Assembly: GCA_903862955.1 (NCBI GenBank)
Contig: CAIPAH010000024.1
Location: forward strand, 186,001 to 250,000
DNA from: an uncultured Opitutia bacterium
Lineage (GTDB): Bacteria > Verrucomicrobiota > Verrucomicrobiia > Opitutales > Opitutaceae
DNA length: 64,000 nucleotides
Reading direction: 5' to 3'
The translations under genes were made by a program, and so were the position numbers. Below the pieces are notes generated by a model. The model ran no database searches. It was not told where the DNA came from and saw nothing but the letters and a program-made list of their open reading frames with translations. Below, one piece after another: positions 31,669 to 41,165 of the stretch (position 1 is the stretch's first letter; the number at the start of each line of letters is the position of its first letter).

Positions 31669-33663
31669 TCAATTCGCAGCCGGGGGTTCCGGCGTCGGCT
31701 GAGTTTCCGCGGCCGGCTGCGTCTCCGCTGCGGGGACTTCCGCGACCGGGGCAGCGACGGGCGCCTCGGGGGCTTCCGCCGGTTTGGCTTCAAACGGCGG
31801 GGTCGACGGCGGCGCTTCCGGGAAGTTCTCGGGATCGTGCTCCTCGGCCTCGGCTTCCTTCTTGCGCGCCTCGGCCATCGGCGGTGACGCAAAGAGCCGG
31901 CCGTCGATGAACTCGGTCACGTAACCCTCGGTCACGAGCCAGCGCAGGTCGCCCTGCATCCGGGAGAGCTTGTTGCGCTCGTCGATCGTGAGCGTGGGCT
32001 CCGCCGCAGCCGGCTCGACCGCAGGTGCGGCCGGATCCACCGGCGCGGGCGCGGGCACAGGTTTGGCAGGAGCTTTGAGCCCCAGGAACTTCGTCGAAAG
32101 CTCGCTCGCCCGGATCATCGGGTGCGCCTCGATGAACGAGATCAACGTGCCGATGCTCTCGGACAGGGACTGGCCGGGCACGCGGAACTTGCGCTTCACG
32201 GCGCAGACGTAGGAAACGCCCTTCGAGCCCTTCTTGAAGATGGTGAAGTGCTCGCGGCGCAGGCGGCCGCGGAGCGCGTTGGCGGTGTCGAGAGGAAAAC
32301 GCCGCTGGCGCTCGAGCGCACCCTCGATGGCGCGGCGAATTTCGCCGGAGGGCAGCGATTCGGCAATCTTGCCGTGGAAACGCGCGGAGTCGGACTGCCG
32401 CACGATCTTGTCGCGGGCTTGGCTGAGCAGGAACGTCCGTGCTTCCTCGTAATTGTCGAAGGACGGCGCGGCGGGCGCGACCGGAGCGTCGGCGGCAGGC
32501 GCTGCTTCAGCGGGTGCTGCCGCAGCGGGAGCGACTTCAACCGGCGCGGGCGCGGCCACAGCTGGATCCGCAACGGGCGCGGCGTCGGCGGGCGAGACCG
32601 TCGATTCGGCTGCCGCAGGAGCGGGAGTCGCGGCGGCGGTTTCGGGCGCGGAGGCGGGAACTTCCTCCGTCGCGGCGGCCGCAGCGGGCTTCGCCGGCTT
32701 GGCGACGACCTTCCACGTGTAACGCGTGGCCTTCTTCATCTTCTCGAGCCACTGCGCGACGACCTCGGGGTCCCGGATCGTCTCGATGCGGTTCCGATAG
32801 GCCTCGAGGGACATGCCGCGGATCTTCGCGGCATGGTGCTGCTGCACCATCTGGTTGTAGCGGTGATAGTTCGGCGGCCCAAGCAATTCGCCGGTGATCG
32901 TGCACTTGTTGATGACGAGGAAATTTCCCTTGGGCGGGTCGATCACGACATCGGTCCGGTCGAAGAACTTGTCGAGGTGCTCGCTCAACACGTGGGCGAT
33001 GGCCGCCTCGTCGTTCTCGAACGGCAGGCCATCCGGCACGGAAATCGAGATCGGGGCCGGCTTGCCCGCCGCAGGCTCGGCGGAGGTGGGCTTGCGCGTC
33101 AGCACGACAACAAAGCGGTCCAGCTTGTCGATGACGGTACGCGCAATCTCGAACAGCTCGATCGTGCGGCAGGAGGAGCGGATCGTTTTCGCGAGGGCGT
33201 TGAAGCTGGTGTCCTCGGGGTAAAACGTGGCGTTGAAAAACGGACTCTCGTAGGGACCGCGATCAACAGGCTCGTCCCGGTAGCCCTGGCGCGGACCGCG
33301 CGGGCCCGCCCCGCGGTTGTCGTGCGCGTAATTTCCACCCGCGCGACGATCACCCGCCTGGCGGCGGTCGTCCCCCAGGTGGCGGCGGTCGCCCTCGGCG
33401 CCTGCGCCGTCGGCCGGACGCGCCGGCTCGGCGCCGGTGCCCGGGCCAACCGGCTTGCGGAACGCGCGGCGGTCACGCGGACCATCGCGGCGGTCGCCCC
33501 CGTCGCGGTTGTCGCGCGGCGGGCGGTCGCCCTGCTCGCGGCGCTCGGGTGCGGCGGTTTTGTCCTGGGCCCACTGGGTGCCAAAGCTAAATCCCTGCAG
33601 TTGGCTCAAATCGAGTTTGTTGAAATCCTTGGGAGGATTTTCCTTGGCGGGCGTGTCGTCCAT
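31669..33663 (-). CDS. large multidomain protein of unknown function with Arg/Asp/Gly-rich and Pro/Ala-rich linkers
   Basis: The 664-residue protein is not recognised. A short N-terminal motif (FNKLDLSQLQGFSFGTQW) is followed by about 100 low-complexity residues rich in Arg, Asp and Gly (for example GDRRDGPRDRRAFRK). A folded domain of about 200 residues contains FYPEDTSFNALAKTIR and NFLVINKCTITGELLGPPNYHRYN. An Ala/Pro linker of about 80 residues, a second basic domain (RGRLRREHFTIFKKGSKGVSYV) and a winged-helix-like C-terminus (LRWLVTEGYVTEFIDGRLF) complete it. The basic tract and domains suggest RNA binding, which is inference. Start ATG at 33663 precedes the MDDTPAKENP motif. Confidence 0.8.
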   Translation of the reverse strand: MDDTPAKENPPKDFNKLDLSQLQGFSFGTQWAQDKTAAPERREQGDRPPRDNRDGGDRRDGPRDRRAFRKPVGPGTGAEPARPADGAGAEGDRRHLGDDRRQAGDRRAGGNYAHDNRGAGPRGPRQGYRDEPVDRGPYESPFFNATFYPEDTSFNALAKTIRSSCRTIELFEIARTVIDKLDRFVVVLTRKPTSAEPAAGKPAPISISVPDGLPFENDEAAIAHVLSEHLDKFFDRTDVVIDPPKGNFLVINKCTITGELLGPPNYHRYNQMVQQHHAAKIRGMSLEAYRNRIETIRDPEVVAQWLEKMKKATRYTWKVVAKPAKPAAAAATEEVPASAPETAAATPAPAAAESTVSPADAAPVADPAVAAPAPVEVAPAAAAPAEAAPAADAPVAPAAPSFDNYEEARTFLLSQARDKIVRQSDSARFHGKIAESLPSGEIRRAIEGALERQRRFPLDTANALRGRLRREHFTIFKKGSKGVSYVCAVKRKFRVPGQSLSESIGTLISFIEAHPMIRASELSTKFLGLKAPAKPVPAPAPVDPAAPAVEPAAAEPTLTIDERNKLSRMQGDLRWLVTEGYVTEFIDGRLFASPPMAEARKKEAEAEEHDPENFPEAPPSTPPFEAKPAEAPEAPVAAPVAEVPAAETQPAAETQPTPEPPAAN

Positions 33664-33944
33664 GTAGTCGAGGCAAGCGGGCGCGGGCCCGCGGTGGTTT
33701 GCTGGGGCGCGCAATGCGCCGGTGATAGTCGGCGGGAGTGTTGCCGCGCCCCGGGGTGAAGCAAGCGATTTCCCGGGCAGGAGTTCGCGTCGAAAAGGGA
33801 ACATTTTTCGTAAAGTCCGCCGCCGTCGCGCCGGGGCGGATTGGGTGGCCGCCCACGGCTGCTGAGCCAGCGCCCGGCTGGGCGCGGACTGCCCCGCTTC
33901 GCCCTTTGACTTTGCAGGGCATTATTGCGGCTGCGCCGCAAAAT
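33664..33944. other. intergenic region between the large unknown protein and tRNA-Leu
   Basis: About 280 bases hold no supported gene. Several GC-rich short palindromes are present (for example GCGGCTGCGCCGC near 33928), and an AT-rich patch around 33803-33812 could belong to the promoter of the minus-strand gene. No terminator with a T-run is evident. Confidence 0.4.
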
Positions 33945-34029
33945 TGGTGCTCGGGACAGGACTCGAACCTGCACGCCTTACGGCACACGCCCCTCAAACG
34001 TGTGTGTCTACCAATTCCACCACCCGAGC
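33945..34029 (-). tRNA. tRNA-Leu(GAG)
   Basis: On the minus strand the acceptor GCTCGGG pairs with CCCGAGC, followed by discriminator A and an encoded CCA. The D-arm has TGGTGGAATTGGTAGACAC, the anticodon loop reads TT-GAG-GG, a long variable arm (class II) follows, and the T-arm contains GGTTCGAGTCC. The length of 85 bases and the GGTAGACAC element fit leucine. Confidence 0.96.
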
Positions 34030-34129
34030 ACTGAAAAACAGGGGAAGGCGGACTAAGAGCAATCGGCTCCGCCTTGTAAAGCCCTGAAATCGCCGGGTGG
34101 TGGATCAGTTTGAAGGTCGATCCCCCACT

Positions 34130-34188
34130 GTAGGAGCGGCTTTACGCCGCGACGTTCAAAATCATTCGCGGGATAAACCCGCTCCTAC
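34130..34188. repeat. GTAG-type REP pair in inverted orientation (BIME-like)
   Basis: The left unit is GTAGGAGCGGCTTTACGCCGCGA, where GCGGC/GCCGC forms the stem and GTAG is the foot. The right unit reads GTAGGAGCGGGTTTATCCCGCGA on the other strand. This is the form of the REP sequences common in Pseudomonas and Xanthomonadaceae genomes, mobilised by RAYT transposases. It lies between tRNA-Leu and pyrD. Confidence 0.85.
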
Positions 34189-34239
34189 ATTCAATCCGTG
34201 CCACGACCAATTGCCGCAACGCAGCGAGCGAATTAGGAC

Positions 34240-35304
34240 TCACTTCCGCTGCCGGTCCGCCAGCGCCCGGGCCACCGCGGCGGGAAAAAACGGACCACGG
34301 TAAATCAGCCCGGTGTAAAGCTGCACCAGCGTGGCCCCGGCATCCATTTTTTCGCCCGCCCCGGCCTCATCCATGATGCCGCCCGAACCGATGATCGGCA
34401 GCCGGCCGTTGGTCGCGCGGGAAATGTAGTTGATGATCTCCGTCGCACGCGTGCGCAGCGGTGCCCCGCTCAGCCCGCCGGATTCGCTGACGGCGGCAAA
34501 TGCGCCCGGACGCGCCAGGGTCGTGTTCGTGGCGATAATGCCGTCGAGCCCGAATTCCGCGATGGCCTCCAGCACCGCGTCGACTTGCCGGAAATTCAGG
34601 TCGGGCGCGATTTTCAGCAGGATCGGCTTCCGGCCCTGCCCGGGCGACGTGGCGCGGGCGCGATTCGCCGCAGTGATCGCACCGAGCAACTCGCGCAGGC
34701 GGTCCACGTCCTGCAGCTGCCGCAGGCCGGGGGTGTTGGGACTGCTGACATTGAGGACCAGGTAGTCCGCATGTTGCGCCAGCAGCGCAAAGCTCGCGAG
34801 GTAGTCCGCCACCGCCTGGTCCAGCGGCGCCAGTTTCGATTTGCCCAAGTTGATGCCCAGCGGAATCCGCCGACGACCCGGCGGGGTGTGGTGGGCGAGG
34901 CGTTTCGCGATGGCCTCCGCGCCGTGGTTGTTGAAACCCATGCGGTTGATCACCGCTTCCTCCGCCGGATAACGAAACGCCCGCGGCCGGTCGTTGCCCG
35001 GCTGGGCCAGCGCGGTCACGGTGCCGATCTCCACGTGGCCAAAACCAAGCGCCGCCGCCGCCCGCCAGGCGCGCGCGTTCTTGTCAAAACCGGCGGCGAG
35101 GCCGACCGCGTTGGGGAAAGTGAGCCCGAACGCCTGCACCGGCCGGCTGGGTCCGCCGGGCAGCGCGTGGCACCGCTCCAACAGCCGGCACAAGGGCGGC
35201 AGCCAGCCCAAAAGCGCCATGGCGTCGATCGCCACTTCGTGCGCGTGCTCCGGGTCGAGCTTGAACAGCGCGCGGCGGACGCATTTCTCGTAAATAACAC
35301 CCAT
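34240..35304 (-). CDS. pyrD: dihydroorotate dehydrogenase (quinone), class 2
   Basis: The 354-residue flavoprotein oxidises dihydroorotate to orotate, passing electrons to the quinone pool at the inner membrane. N-terminal helices (about 1-45) are the class 2 membrane-association segment. FMN and substrate motifs include AVGLAAGFDKN, NRMGFNNHG, LGINLGKSK, VLNVSSPNTPGLR with the catalytic Ser, TNTT, and IIGSGGI. Start ATG at 35304 is chosen. It is separate from the pyrR-B-C operon and is preceded by its own intergenic region. Confidence 0.95.
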   Translation of the reverse strand: MGVIYEKCVRRALFKLDPEHAHEVAIDAMALLGWLPPLCRLLERCHALPGGPSRPVQAFGLTFPNAVGLAAGFDKNARAWRAAAALGFGHVEIGTVTALAQPGNDRPRAFRYPAEEAVINRMGFNNHGAEAIAKRLAHHTPPGRRRIPLGINLGKSKLAPLDQAVADYLASFALLAQHADYLVLNVSSPNTPGLRQLQDVDRLRELLGAITAANRARATSPGQGRKPILLKIAPDLNFRQVDAVLEAIAEFGLDGIIATNTTLARPGAFAAVSESGGLSGAPLRTRATEIINYISRATNGRLPIIGSGGIMDEAGAGEKMDAGATLVQLYTGLIYRGPFFPAAVARALADRQRK

Positions 35305-35488
35305 GGACGCGGACAGTGAAATTGCCGGCGCAAAAGGCAAGTGCCCGCACCGGTAAACTCCCCAACGCAAAGGATTTTCACAGCCAACCGCGGCATTTTG
35401 CGTGTCCGTAACCTGTAATTCTTTTGTGCTTGTTTTTTAAATCTCCCCTCGCACGCTGCGCCAAAAATCCCTCCCGCTCTCCTCTCCT

Positions 35489-36277
35489 ATGGCCAAAGCT
35501 ACTTCCACGCTCGAATGGTGCATCGTCCGACTCGGTGACGATCATAACTGGTGGGTCGCCGAGACGAGCGACCCCGTGCGTTGGGACGTCGACGGCCTCA
35601 GCATTATCGATCCCCGGCAGCTGTCCCACCTCATCGAGCTGGTGGACCCGCTGCGCGACTACGGCTTCGACCAGGACGTGATGGAGCGGGCCTTCATCCC
35701 CTTCCGCATCGAGAAGGACCTCGGCGGCGGCAAGGTGCGGCTCAAGCGCACCAAGGAATCGCTCTTCGAGTCCGAGGAGAAACTTTTCGTGCTGCCCGAC
35801 GTCCTCGACGAGGAGAACGGCCCCTACGCCGACCTGCTCGACCTCGTGACGCGCTGCCGCGTCAAGATGCTCAACGACCTCTTCGACTTCGAATCCAAGC
35901 TCACCGTCGACGAGGTCGAGGACGAGCTGCGCGAGGCGCAGAACAGCCACTTCATCGAGGGCCGCGCGGTCCATTCCTTCGAGGAAATCACCGCCATCCT
36001 CGACTTCATGCCCGCGGGCTACGAGTCCGATGACGAGAAACCCGCCAAGAGCACCGAGGAAGATGACGATCTGCCCGAGCTCGACGAGGCCGAGGAGGAA
36101 AAGCTCAAGAACGACGAGTCGCTCAAGTGGGACGACGACGAAGAGGAAGACGAGGACGGGGAAAAGAAAGCCAAGTCCGACGACGACGAGGAAGAGGACG
36201 GCGAGGAGGGCGAGAAGCCGGCCAAGTCGGAAGACGAGGACGAAAAGCCCCGCCGCAAGACGCGCGGCAAACGGTAA
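35489..36277 (+). CDS. acidic protein of unknown function
   Basis: The 262-residue product is not recognised. Residues 1-175 look folded (TLEWCIVRLGDDHNWWVAET, then IDPRQLSHLIELVDPLRDYG, with a coiled or helical EVEDELREAQNSHF segment). Residues 176-262 are a highly acidic tail of Asp, Glu and Lys that ends in a basic RRKTRGKR. Coding is supported by a clear upstream promoter-like AT-rich patch, codon bias and the absence of a credible alternative frame. The tail suggests binding to basic partners. It may be restricted to this lineage. Confidence 0.8.
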   Translation: MAKATSTLEWCIVRLGDDHNWWVAETSDPVRWDVDGLSIIDPRQLSHLIELVDPLRDYGFDQDVMERAFIPFRIEKDLGGGKVRLKRTKESLFESEEKLFVLPDVLDEENGPYADLLDLVTRCRVKMLNDLFDFESKLTVDEVEDELREAQNSHFIEGRAVHSFEEITAILDFMPAGYESDDEKPAKSTEEDDDLPELDEAEEEKLKNDESLKWDDDEEEDEDGEKKAKSDDDEEEDGEEGEKPAKSEDEDEKPRRKTRGKR

Positions 36278-36315
36278 GATTGCCTTTGGCGCCGGTGTGC
36301 CCTACCAGCCGGACC

Positions 36316-36912
36316 ATGATTTTCTCACCTCGCGCCCTGTTCTCCGGAATCGCGGCGGCCCTGTTGGTGGGATTTTGGACGGGGTGCGAAACGGACGGCG
36401 TCGGAGGCACGAATCCGGAGGTTCCCGCGACCACCACTTCCGCGCAACTGCGCCCCGGTGACAGCCTGACCGTCTCGCTCCAGGGCGTGCCGGATCCGAG
36501 CGTCAACCAAGTGCAGATCGGCGAGCGCGACACGATCAGCCTGCCGTTCATCGGTACCCTCTCGACCGCCAACGCGACGGCGGGCGAACTCGCCCAGCGG
36601 GTCCGCGAGGCCTACATCGCGAAGAAGATCTACATCACCGTCGACGTCTCGGTCAGCGTCACCGAGCGGTATGTCTACGTCGGCGGCGAGGTGACGCGGC
36701 CGGGTCGCATCGTGTGGACGCCCGATCTCACCATTTCCAAGGCCGTGCAGGCCGCGGGCGGATTCACGCTCTACGCCAAGGAGTCACGCGTCAGCCTGAT
36801 CCGCGAGCAGAAGGCCTACGACATCAACATCACCCTCGCGCAAAAAAATCCCGCGCAGGATGTCCGCCTGATGCCGGGCGATTCCGTGCAAGTGCCGCGC
36901 TCGGCGTTCTGA
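36316..36912 (+). CDS. polysaccharide export lipoprotein (Wza/SLBB type)
   Basis: The 198-residue protein has a signal peptide with a lipobox-like FWTGC (Cys about 24). A Poly_export domain follows ([16 protein letters not shown] ... [27 protein letters not shown]), then one SLBB-type domain ([13 protein letters not shown]). It should sit in the outer membrane as part of an exopolysaccharide channel. No Wzc, Wzx or glycosyltransferases are adjacent, so it is an orphan. Start ATG at 36316 is 38 bases after the acidic-protein gene. Confidence 0.9.
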   Translation: MIFSPRALFSGIAAALLVGFWTGCETDGVGGTNPEVPATTTSAQLRPGDSLTVSLQGVPDPSVNQVQIGERDTISLPFIGTLSTANATAGELAQRVREAYIAKKIYITVDVSVSVTERYVYVGGEVTRPGRIVWTPDLTISKAVQAAGGFTLYAKESRVSLIREQKAYDINITLAQKNPAQDVRLMPGDSVQVPRSAF

Positions 36913-36965
36913 GCGCGCCGGGCGTCCGCGCCGATTTTTCCGCCACCCTCAACCACCGCCGGCCC

Positions 36966-38426
36966 ATGAAGCTGTTCCAGACCAAATCCATCGCCCAACT
37001 CCAGGGCGAGGCCAACTCCGACCAGGGACTGCGGCGCAGCCTCACCAGGCTCAATCTCGTCAGCCTCGGTGTCGGCGCGATCATTGGCGCAGGCATCTTC
37101 GTGCTGACCGGCCAGGCCGCCGCGCAATACGCGGGGCCCGCGATCGTCATCTCCTTCATCATCTCCGGCCTCGGCTGCCTCTTCGCCGGCCTGTGCTACG
37201 CGGAATTCGCCGCGATGATCCCGATCGCCGGCAGCGCCTACACCTACGCCTACGCCACGATGGGCGAATTCCTCGCGTGGGTCATCGGCTGGGACCTCAT
37301 CCTGGAGTATCTGTTCTGCGCCCCGACGGTCGCCGTCGGCTGGTCGGGCCACTTCGTCGCCTTCATCAAGGAATTCGGCCTCGTGATCCCGCCGGCCCTG
37401 ACCAGCGCCCCGCTTAATTTCGTCAACGGTCACTTCGTCGCCACCGGCGCAATCCTGAACCTGCCCGCGATGGTGATCATCATCCTGCTCTCGGCGCTGC
37501 TCTACATCGGCATCAAGGAATCGGCCACGTTCAACAACCTGATGGTCATCACCAAGGTCTCCGTGCTGCTGGCCGTCATCGGGTTCGGCGCATGGTATCT
37601 GCTGCGTCACCCGGGCCTCGCGGTGAAGAACTGGACGCCCTTCATCCCGCCGAACACCGGCGTCGAGGGCCAGTTCGGCTGGAGCGGCATCTGGCGCGGC
37701 GCGGGCGTGATCTTCTTCGCCTACATCGGCTTCGACGCCGTCTCCACCTCCGCGCAGGAGGCCAAGAATCCGCAGAAGGACATGCCCGTGGGCATCCTCG
37801 GGTCGCTCGCCGTCTGCACCGTGCTCTTCATCACCATCTCCCTCGTGCTGACGGGCATGTCGAAATACACCGAGCTGAACAACGCCGCCCCGGTCGTGAA
37901 CGCCCTGCAGGCGGCTGGCGCACCGCTGGCCCTCCGCTTCGTGGTCGAGATCGCCGCCATCGCCGGCCTCAGTTCCGTCATCCTCGTGATGCTAATGGGC
38001 CAGCCCCGCATCTTCTTCTCGATGGCCAACGACGGGCTGCTGCCGGCCGTGTTCGCGAAGGTTCACCCGCGCTTCCATACGCCCTACGTGACCACCGTCG
38101 TCACCGGCGTCGCCGCGACGATCATTGGCGGCATCCTTCCGCTTTCGCTCCTCGGCGAGCTCGTCTCGATCGGCACCCTCTTTGCGTTCGTCATCGTCTG
38201 TGTCGCCATCCCGATCCTCCGCTACAAGCAGCCGGGCCTCGCCCGTCCTTTCCGGACGCCGTGGGTGCCGCTCGTGCCGCTGCTCGGCGCCGGCCTGTGT
38301 TTCTGGCAGATGAAGGCCCTGCCGCACGACACGTGGATGCGGCTCATCGTCTGGATGGCGATCGGCTTCGTGATCTACTTCGGCTACAGCCGCCGCCACA
38401 GCAAGCTGAACGCGGGGCAGCAGTAA
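36966..38426 (+). CDS. APC-superfamily amino acid permease (CAT/YfnA-like)
   Basis: The 486-residue transporter has about 12 membrane helices. The first carries the substrate-binding [13 protein letters not shown] motif, and [17 protein letters not shown] is the helix 6 / loop signature of cationic-amino-acid-transporter-like members. The N-terminal [17 protein letters not shown] is typical. It imports an amino acid by proton symport or exchange; the substrate is not readable. A strong hairpin repeat follows the stop. Confidence 0.92.
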   Translation: MKLFQTKSIAQLQGEANSDQGLRRSLTRLNLVSLGVGAIIGAGIFVLTGQAAAQYAGPAIVISFIISGLGCLFAGLCYAEFAAMIPIAGSAYTYAYATMGEFLAWVIGWDLILEYLFCAPTVAVGWSGHFVAFIKEFGLVIPPALTSAPLNFVNGHFVATGAILNLPAMVIIILLSALLYIGIKESATFNNLMVITKVSVLLAVIGFGAWYLLRHPGLAVKNWTPFIPPNTGVEGQFGWSGIWRGAGVIFFAYIGFDAVSTSAQEAKNPQKDMPVGILGSLAVCTVLFITISLVLTGMSKYTELNNAAPVVNALQAAGAPLALRFVVEIAAIAGLSSVILVMLMGQPRIFFSMANDGLLPAVFAKVHPRFHTPYVTTVVTGVAATIIGGILPLSLLGELVSIGTLFAFVIVCVAIPILRYKQPGLARPFRTPWVPLVPLLGAGLCFWQMKALPHDTWMRLIVWMAIGFVIYFGYSRRHSKLNAGQQ

Positions 38427-38444
38427 GCTGTCAGCTCCGGAAAA

Positions 38445-38510
38445 TTTTAGCCGGAAGCCAGGAAGCCACGAAACGGATCGATTCCTGGCTTCCTGGCTTC
38501 CGGCTTAAAA
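38445..38510. repeat. strong hairpin of GGAAGCC units between permease and hemB
   Basis: The arm AGCCGGAAGCCAGGAAGCC (38449-38467) is an almost perfect inverted match to the arm ending CTTCCGGCTTAAAA at 38510, with a 15-base loop. A fragment of the arm (CGCTTCCGGCTTA) recurs at 38521 over the hemB stop codon. It may block convergent read-through. Confidence 0.8.
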
Positions 38511-38530
38511 AAGACCTATCCGCTTCCGGC

Positions 38531-39544
38531 TTACTTCGAGAGCTCCGCGGCCATGTCCTTGGCGAAATACGTCAGGATCATCTCCGCCCCGGCGCGCCGG
38601 ATGGCCAGCAATGACTCGTGCCGCGTCCGGGCGAGGTCCAGCCAGCCGAGCCGTGCGGCGGCGTGCAACTGGGCGTATTCGCCCGAAACCTGGTAGGCCG
38701 CCACGGGTTTGCGCGTGGCCATCCGCACTTCGCGGATGATGTCGAGATACGGGCCGGCCGGTTTGACCATGATGATGTCCGCGCCCTCCGCGGCATCCAG
38801 CGTGGCCTCGATGATCGCCGAGCGGCGATTGCCCGGGCCAAGCTGATACGTGGCCTTGCTGAGGAGCTTCGTCCCCGCCGCCTTCGCGCTGCCGACCGCG
38901 TCCCGGAAAGGACCGTAGTAGGCGGAGTTAAATTTCGCCGAGTAGGCCATGATGCCCGTCCCCGTGAAATCCGCGGCGTCCAATGCCTTCCGGATCGCCA
39001 GCACGCGCCCGTCCATCATGTCGCTCGGCGCCACGAGGTCCACGCCCGCGCGGGCGTGCAGGACGGCCATCTTGGCCAAAATCGCCACGGTGCGGTCGTT
39101 CTCGACGTCGTCCCGGGCCGCATTCAACACGCCGTCGTGGCCGTGCGTCGTGTAGGGATCGAGCGCGATGTCGGTCATCACCGTGATTTCCGGCACCTGC
39201 TGCTTCACCGCGCGCACCGCGCGCAGGATCAGCCCGTCCTCGTGCAGCGCCGCCGTGCCTTCCTCGTCCTTGAGCTTGGCGTCAAGCTTCGGGAACAACG
39301 CCACCGCCGGCACGCCCAGCTTGGCCAGGGCGCGGCATTCCTTGACGAGGTCGGCAATGCTCAACCGGCTGACGCCGGGCATCGACGCGATCGGCTCGGG
39401 GGCGCGTTTGCCCTCCACCACGAAGAGCGGGGCGATGAAATTCGCCGGGCGCAGCACCGTTTCCTCGGTCATGGCGCGCAGGCTGGCCGTCCGGCGCAAC
39501 CGGCGGGGGCGTTGGGTTAAATCGAGCTTGAAGTTGTCCGGCAT
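38531..39544 (-). CDS. hemB: delta-aminolevulinic acid dehydratase (porphobilinogen synthase)
   Basis: The 337-residue enzyme condenses two aminolevulinate molecules to porphobilinogen. The Schiff-base lysines are in AYSAKFNSAYYGPFRDA and MVKPAGPYLDI; SDMMDGRV is conserved. The metal region reads ALDPYTTHGHDGVL, with Asp in place of the zinc-binding cysteines, so this is the Mg-type (Pseudomonas-like) enzyme rather than the zinc type. Start ATG at 39544. Confidence 0.96.
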   Translation of the reverse strand: MPDNFKLDLTQRPRRLRRTASLRAMTEETVLRPANFIAPLFVVEGKRAPEPIASMPGVSRLSIADLVKECRALAKLGVPAVALFPKLDAKLKDEEGTAALHEDGLILRAVRAVKQQVPEITVMTDIALDPYTTHGHDGVLNAARDDVENDRTVAILAKMAVLHARAGVDLVAPSDMMDGRVLAIRKALDAADFTGTGIMAYSAKFNSAYYGPFRDAVGSAKAAGTKLLSKATYQLGPGNRRSAIIEATLDAAEGADIIMVKPAGPYLDIIREVRMATRKPVAAYQVSGEYAQLHAAARLGWLDLARTRHESLLAIRRAGAEMILTYFAKDMAAELSK

Positions 39545-39754
39545 AATCGCGTTCTTCCATGAGAGCACGCCATGCCCCGGTCCGCCACACGATTTTGCAC
39601 CGTCCCCCGCCGTCCCACCCCGACGACGCGAACGACGCGCTGCGGTTGTTAAGTCCGACAACCGCCCGGCGCCATCACGCGCCGCACCCGGCAAGAATCG
39701 CGTTCCGCTGCGGCGGAATTTCAGGTAGCAACCTCCACCGACCCTTCCCTTTTC

Positions 39755-41140
39755 ATGGCCATCAAGCTTTTCGACTCGTTCTCCCGGGAGATCCGCGAAC
39801 TCCGCAACCCGGATCCCAACAATCCGGCCGACGTCTTCAGTTTTTATAACTGCGGTCTGACGGTCTATGCGTCCGCGCATATCGGCAACTTCCGCACCTT
39901 TGTCATCAACGACGTTCTCCGCCGCCTCCTCATCCTTGAGCACGGTGCCGGCAAGGTGCGTTACGTTCGCAACCTGACTGACGTTGATGACAAGACGATC
40001 GCCCGCGCCCGCGAGGAGGGCCGCACGCTCGCTGAAGTCACGAAGGAATGGACGGACAAATTCCATGCCGACTGCGACAAGCTCAATTGTCTGCCCATGG
40101 AGGCTAAGTTTGAGCCCCGGGCCACCAGCTACATCAAGGAGCAGGTCGACATGATTGACGTGCTCATGAAGAAGGGAAACGCCTACCGCGCCCCCGACGG
40201 TTCGGTTTATTTCAAGGTCTCTTCCTTCGACCACTACGGTGAGCTCTCCCGCGTGAAGGAGCGGGAACTCAAGTTGGGCAGCGCCCTGAAGACCATGGCC
40301 GCCGATGCCGATGAAAAAGACGACGTCAGCGATTTTGCCCTCTGGAAAGCCCACAAGGACGAGGATGGCGTGAACAGCTGGGACAGCCCGTGGGGCCGCG
40401 GCCGGCCCGGCTGGCACATCGAGTGCAGCGCCATGAGCAAAGCGCTTCTTGGCACAACCATCGATTTGCACACCGGGGCCGTGGACCTGCTGTTCCCCCA
40501 TCATGAAAACGAGATCGCCCAGAGTGAGTGCTGTAACGGGCAACAATTCTCCCGCCATTGGTATCATAACGAGCACCTGCTTGTGGATGGCAAGAAGATG
40601 AGCAAGAGCCTGGGTAACTACTACACACTCGATGACCTCCTAGCCAAGGGAGCCTCTCCAATGGCCGTGCGCTACGCCCTGCTCTCAGGCCACCCGCGCA
40701 AGCAGCTCAACTTCACGCTCGATTCGCTCCACGCCGCGGAGAGCGCAATCAAGACGCTCCGCGAATACCGCGCCACCTTGCCGGCCGGGACAACTGGAGC
40801 CCACGACACGTTTGGTCACGTCCTGGCGATCCTGCAGGACGACCTGAATGTTCCGGGCGCGCTTGGCGCCGTCTTCACGCTGGTCAATCGCAAGGCCGGC
40901 GAAGCCGACCTGGCCTCCTTCGACCGGGTCATGTTCGCGCTCGGACTCGACTTGAAGGCCGCCGAACCCGCCAAAGCCAGTGCGCCCGCGAACATCACCG
41001 CCCTCGCCGAAAAGCGCTGGGCCGCCAAAGCCGCCAAGGACTTCGCGTCGGCCGACGCCCTGCGCAAGGAACTGACCGCCGCCGGCTGGTCCATGCTCGA
41101 CCGCAAGGACGGCTACTCGCTCGAACCGCTGAAGAAGTAG
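39755..41140 (+). CDS. cysS: cysteinyl-tRNA synthetase
   Basis: The 461-residue class I synthetase charges tRNA-Cys. Zinc and adenylate motifs are visible: YNCGLTVYASAHIGNFR (the HIGH equivalent, with the first Cys), GWHIECSAMS, FPHHENEIAQSE, and KKMSKSLGN. The C-terminal DALR-like domain is present. Wobble-base use appears somewhat less GC-biased than in neighbouring genes, which may reflect a different history. Start ATG at 39755. Confidence 0.97.
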   Translation: MAIKLFDSFSREIRELRNPDPNNPADVFSFYNCGLTVYASAHIGNFRTFVINDVLRRLLILEHGAGKVRYVRNLTDVDDKTIARAREEGRTLAEVTKEWTDKFHADCDKLNCLPMEAKFEPRATSYIKEQVDMIDVLMKKGNAYRAPDGSVYFKVSSFDHYGELSRVKERELKLGSALKTMAADADEKDDVSDFALWKAHKDEDGVNSWDSPWGRGRPGWHIECSAMSKALLGTTIDLHTGAVDLLFPHHENEIAQSECCNGQQFSRHWYHNEHLLVDGKKMSKSLGNYYTLDDLLAKGASPMAVRYALLSGHPRKQLNFTLDSLHAAESAIKTLREYRATLPAGTTGAHDTFGHVLAILQDDLNVPGALGAVFTLVNRKAGEADLASFDRVMFALGLDLKAAEPAKASAPANITALAEKRWAAKAAKDFASADALRKELTAAGWSMLDRKDGYSLEPLKK

Positions 41141-41165
41141 CGTGAACCAAACCGCTCCAGCTTCC

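Noticed and set aside
34097-34303. Small plus-strand frame over the REP pair
   Set aside because: It is made of repeat DNA and overlaps the 3' end of pyrD antisense.
36019-36270. Minus-strand frame encoding poly-Ser
   Set aside because: It is the complement of the Asp/Glu-rich tail of the acidic protein.
38531-40576. HemB with a long N-terminal extension
   Set aside because: The frame upstream of 39544 is antisense to cysS and has no homology; family length fits a start at 39544.
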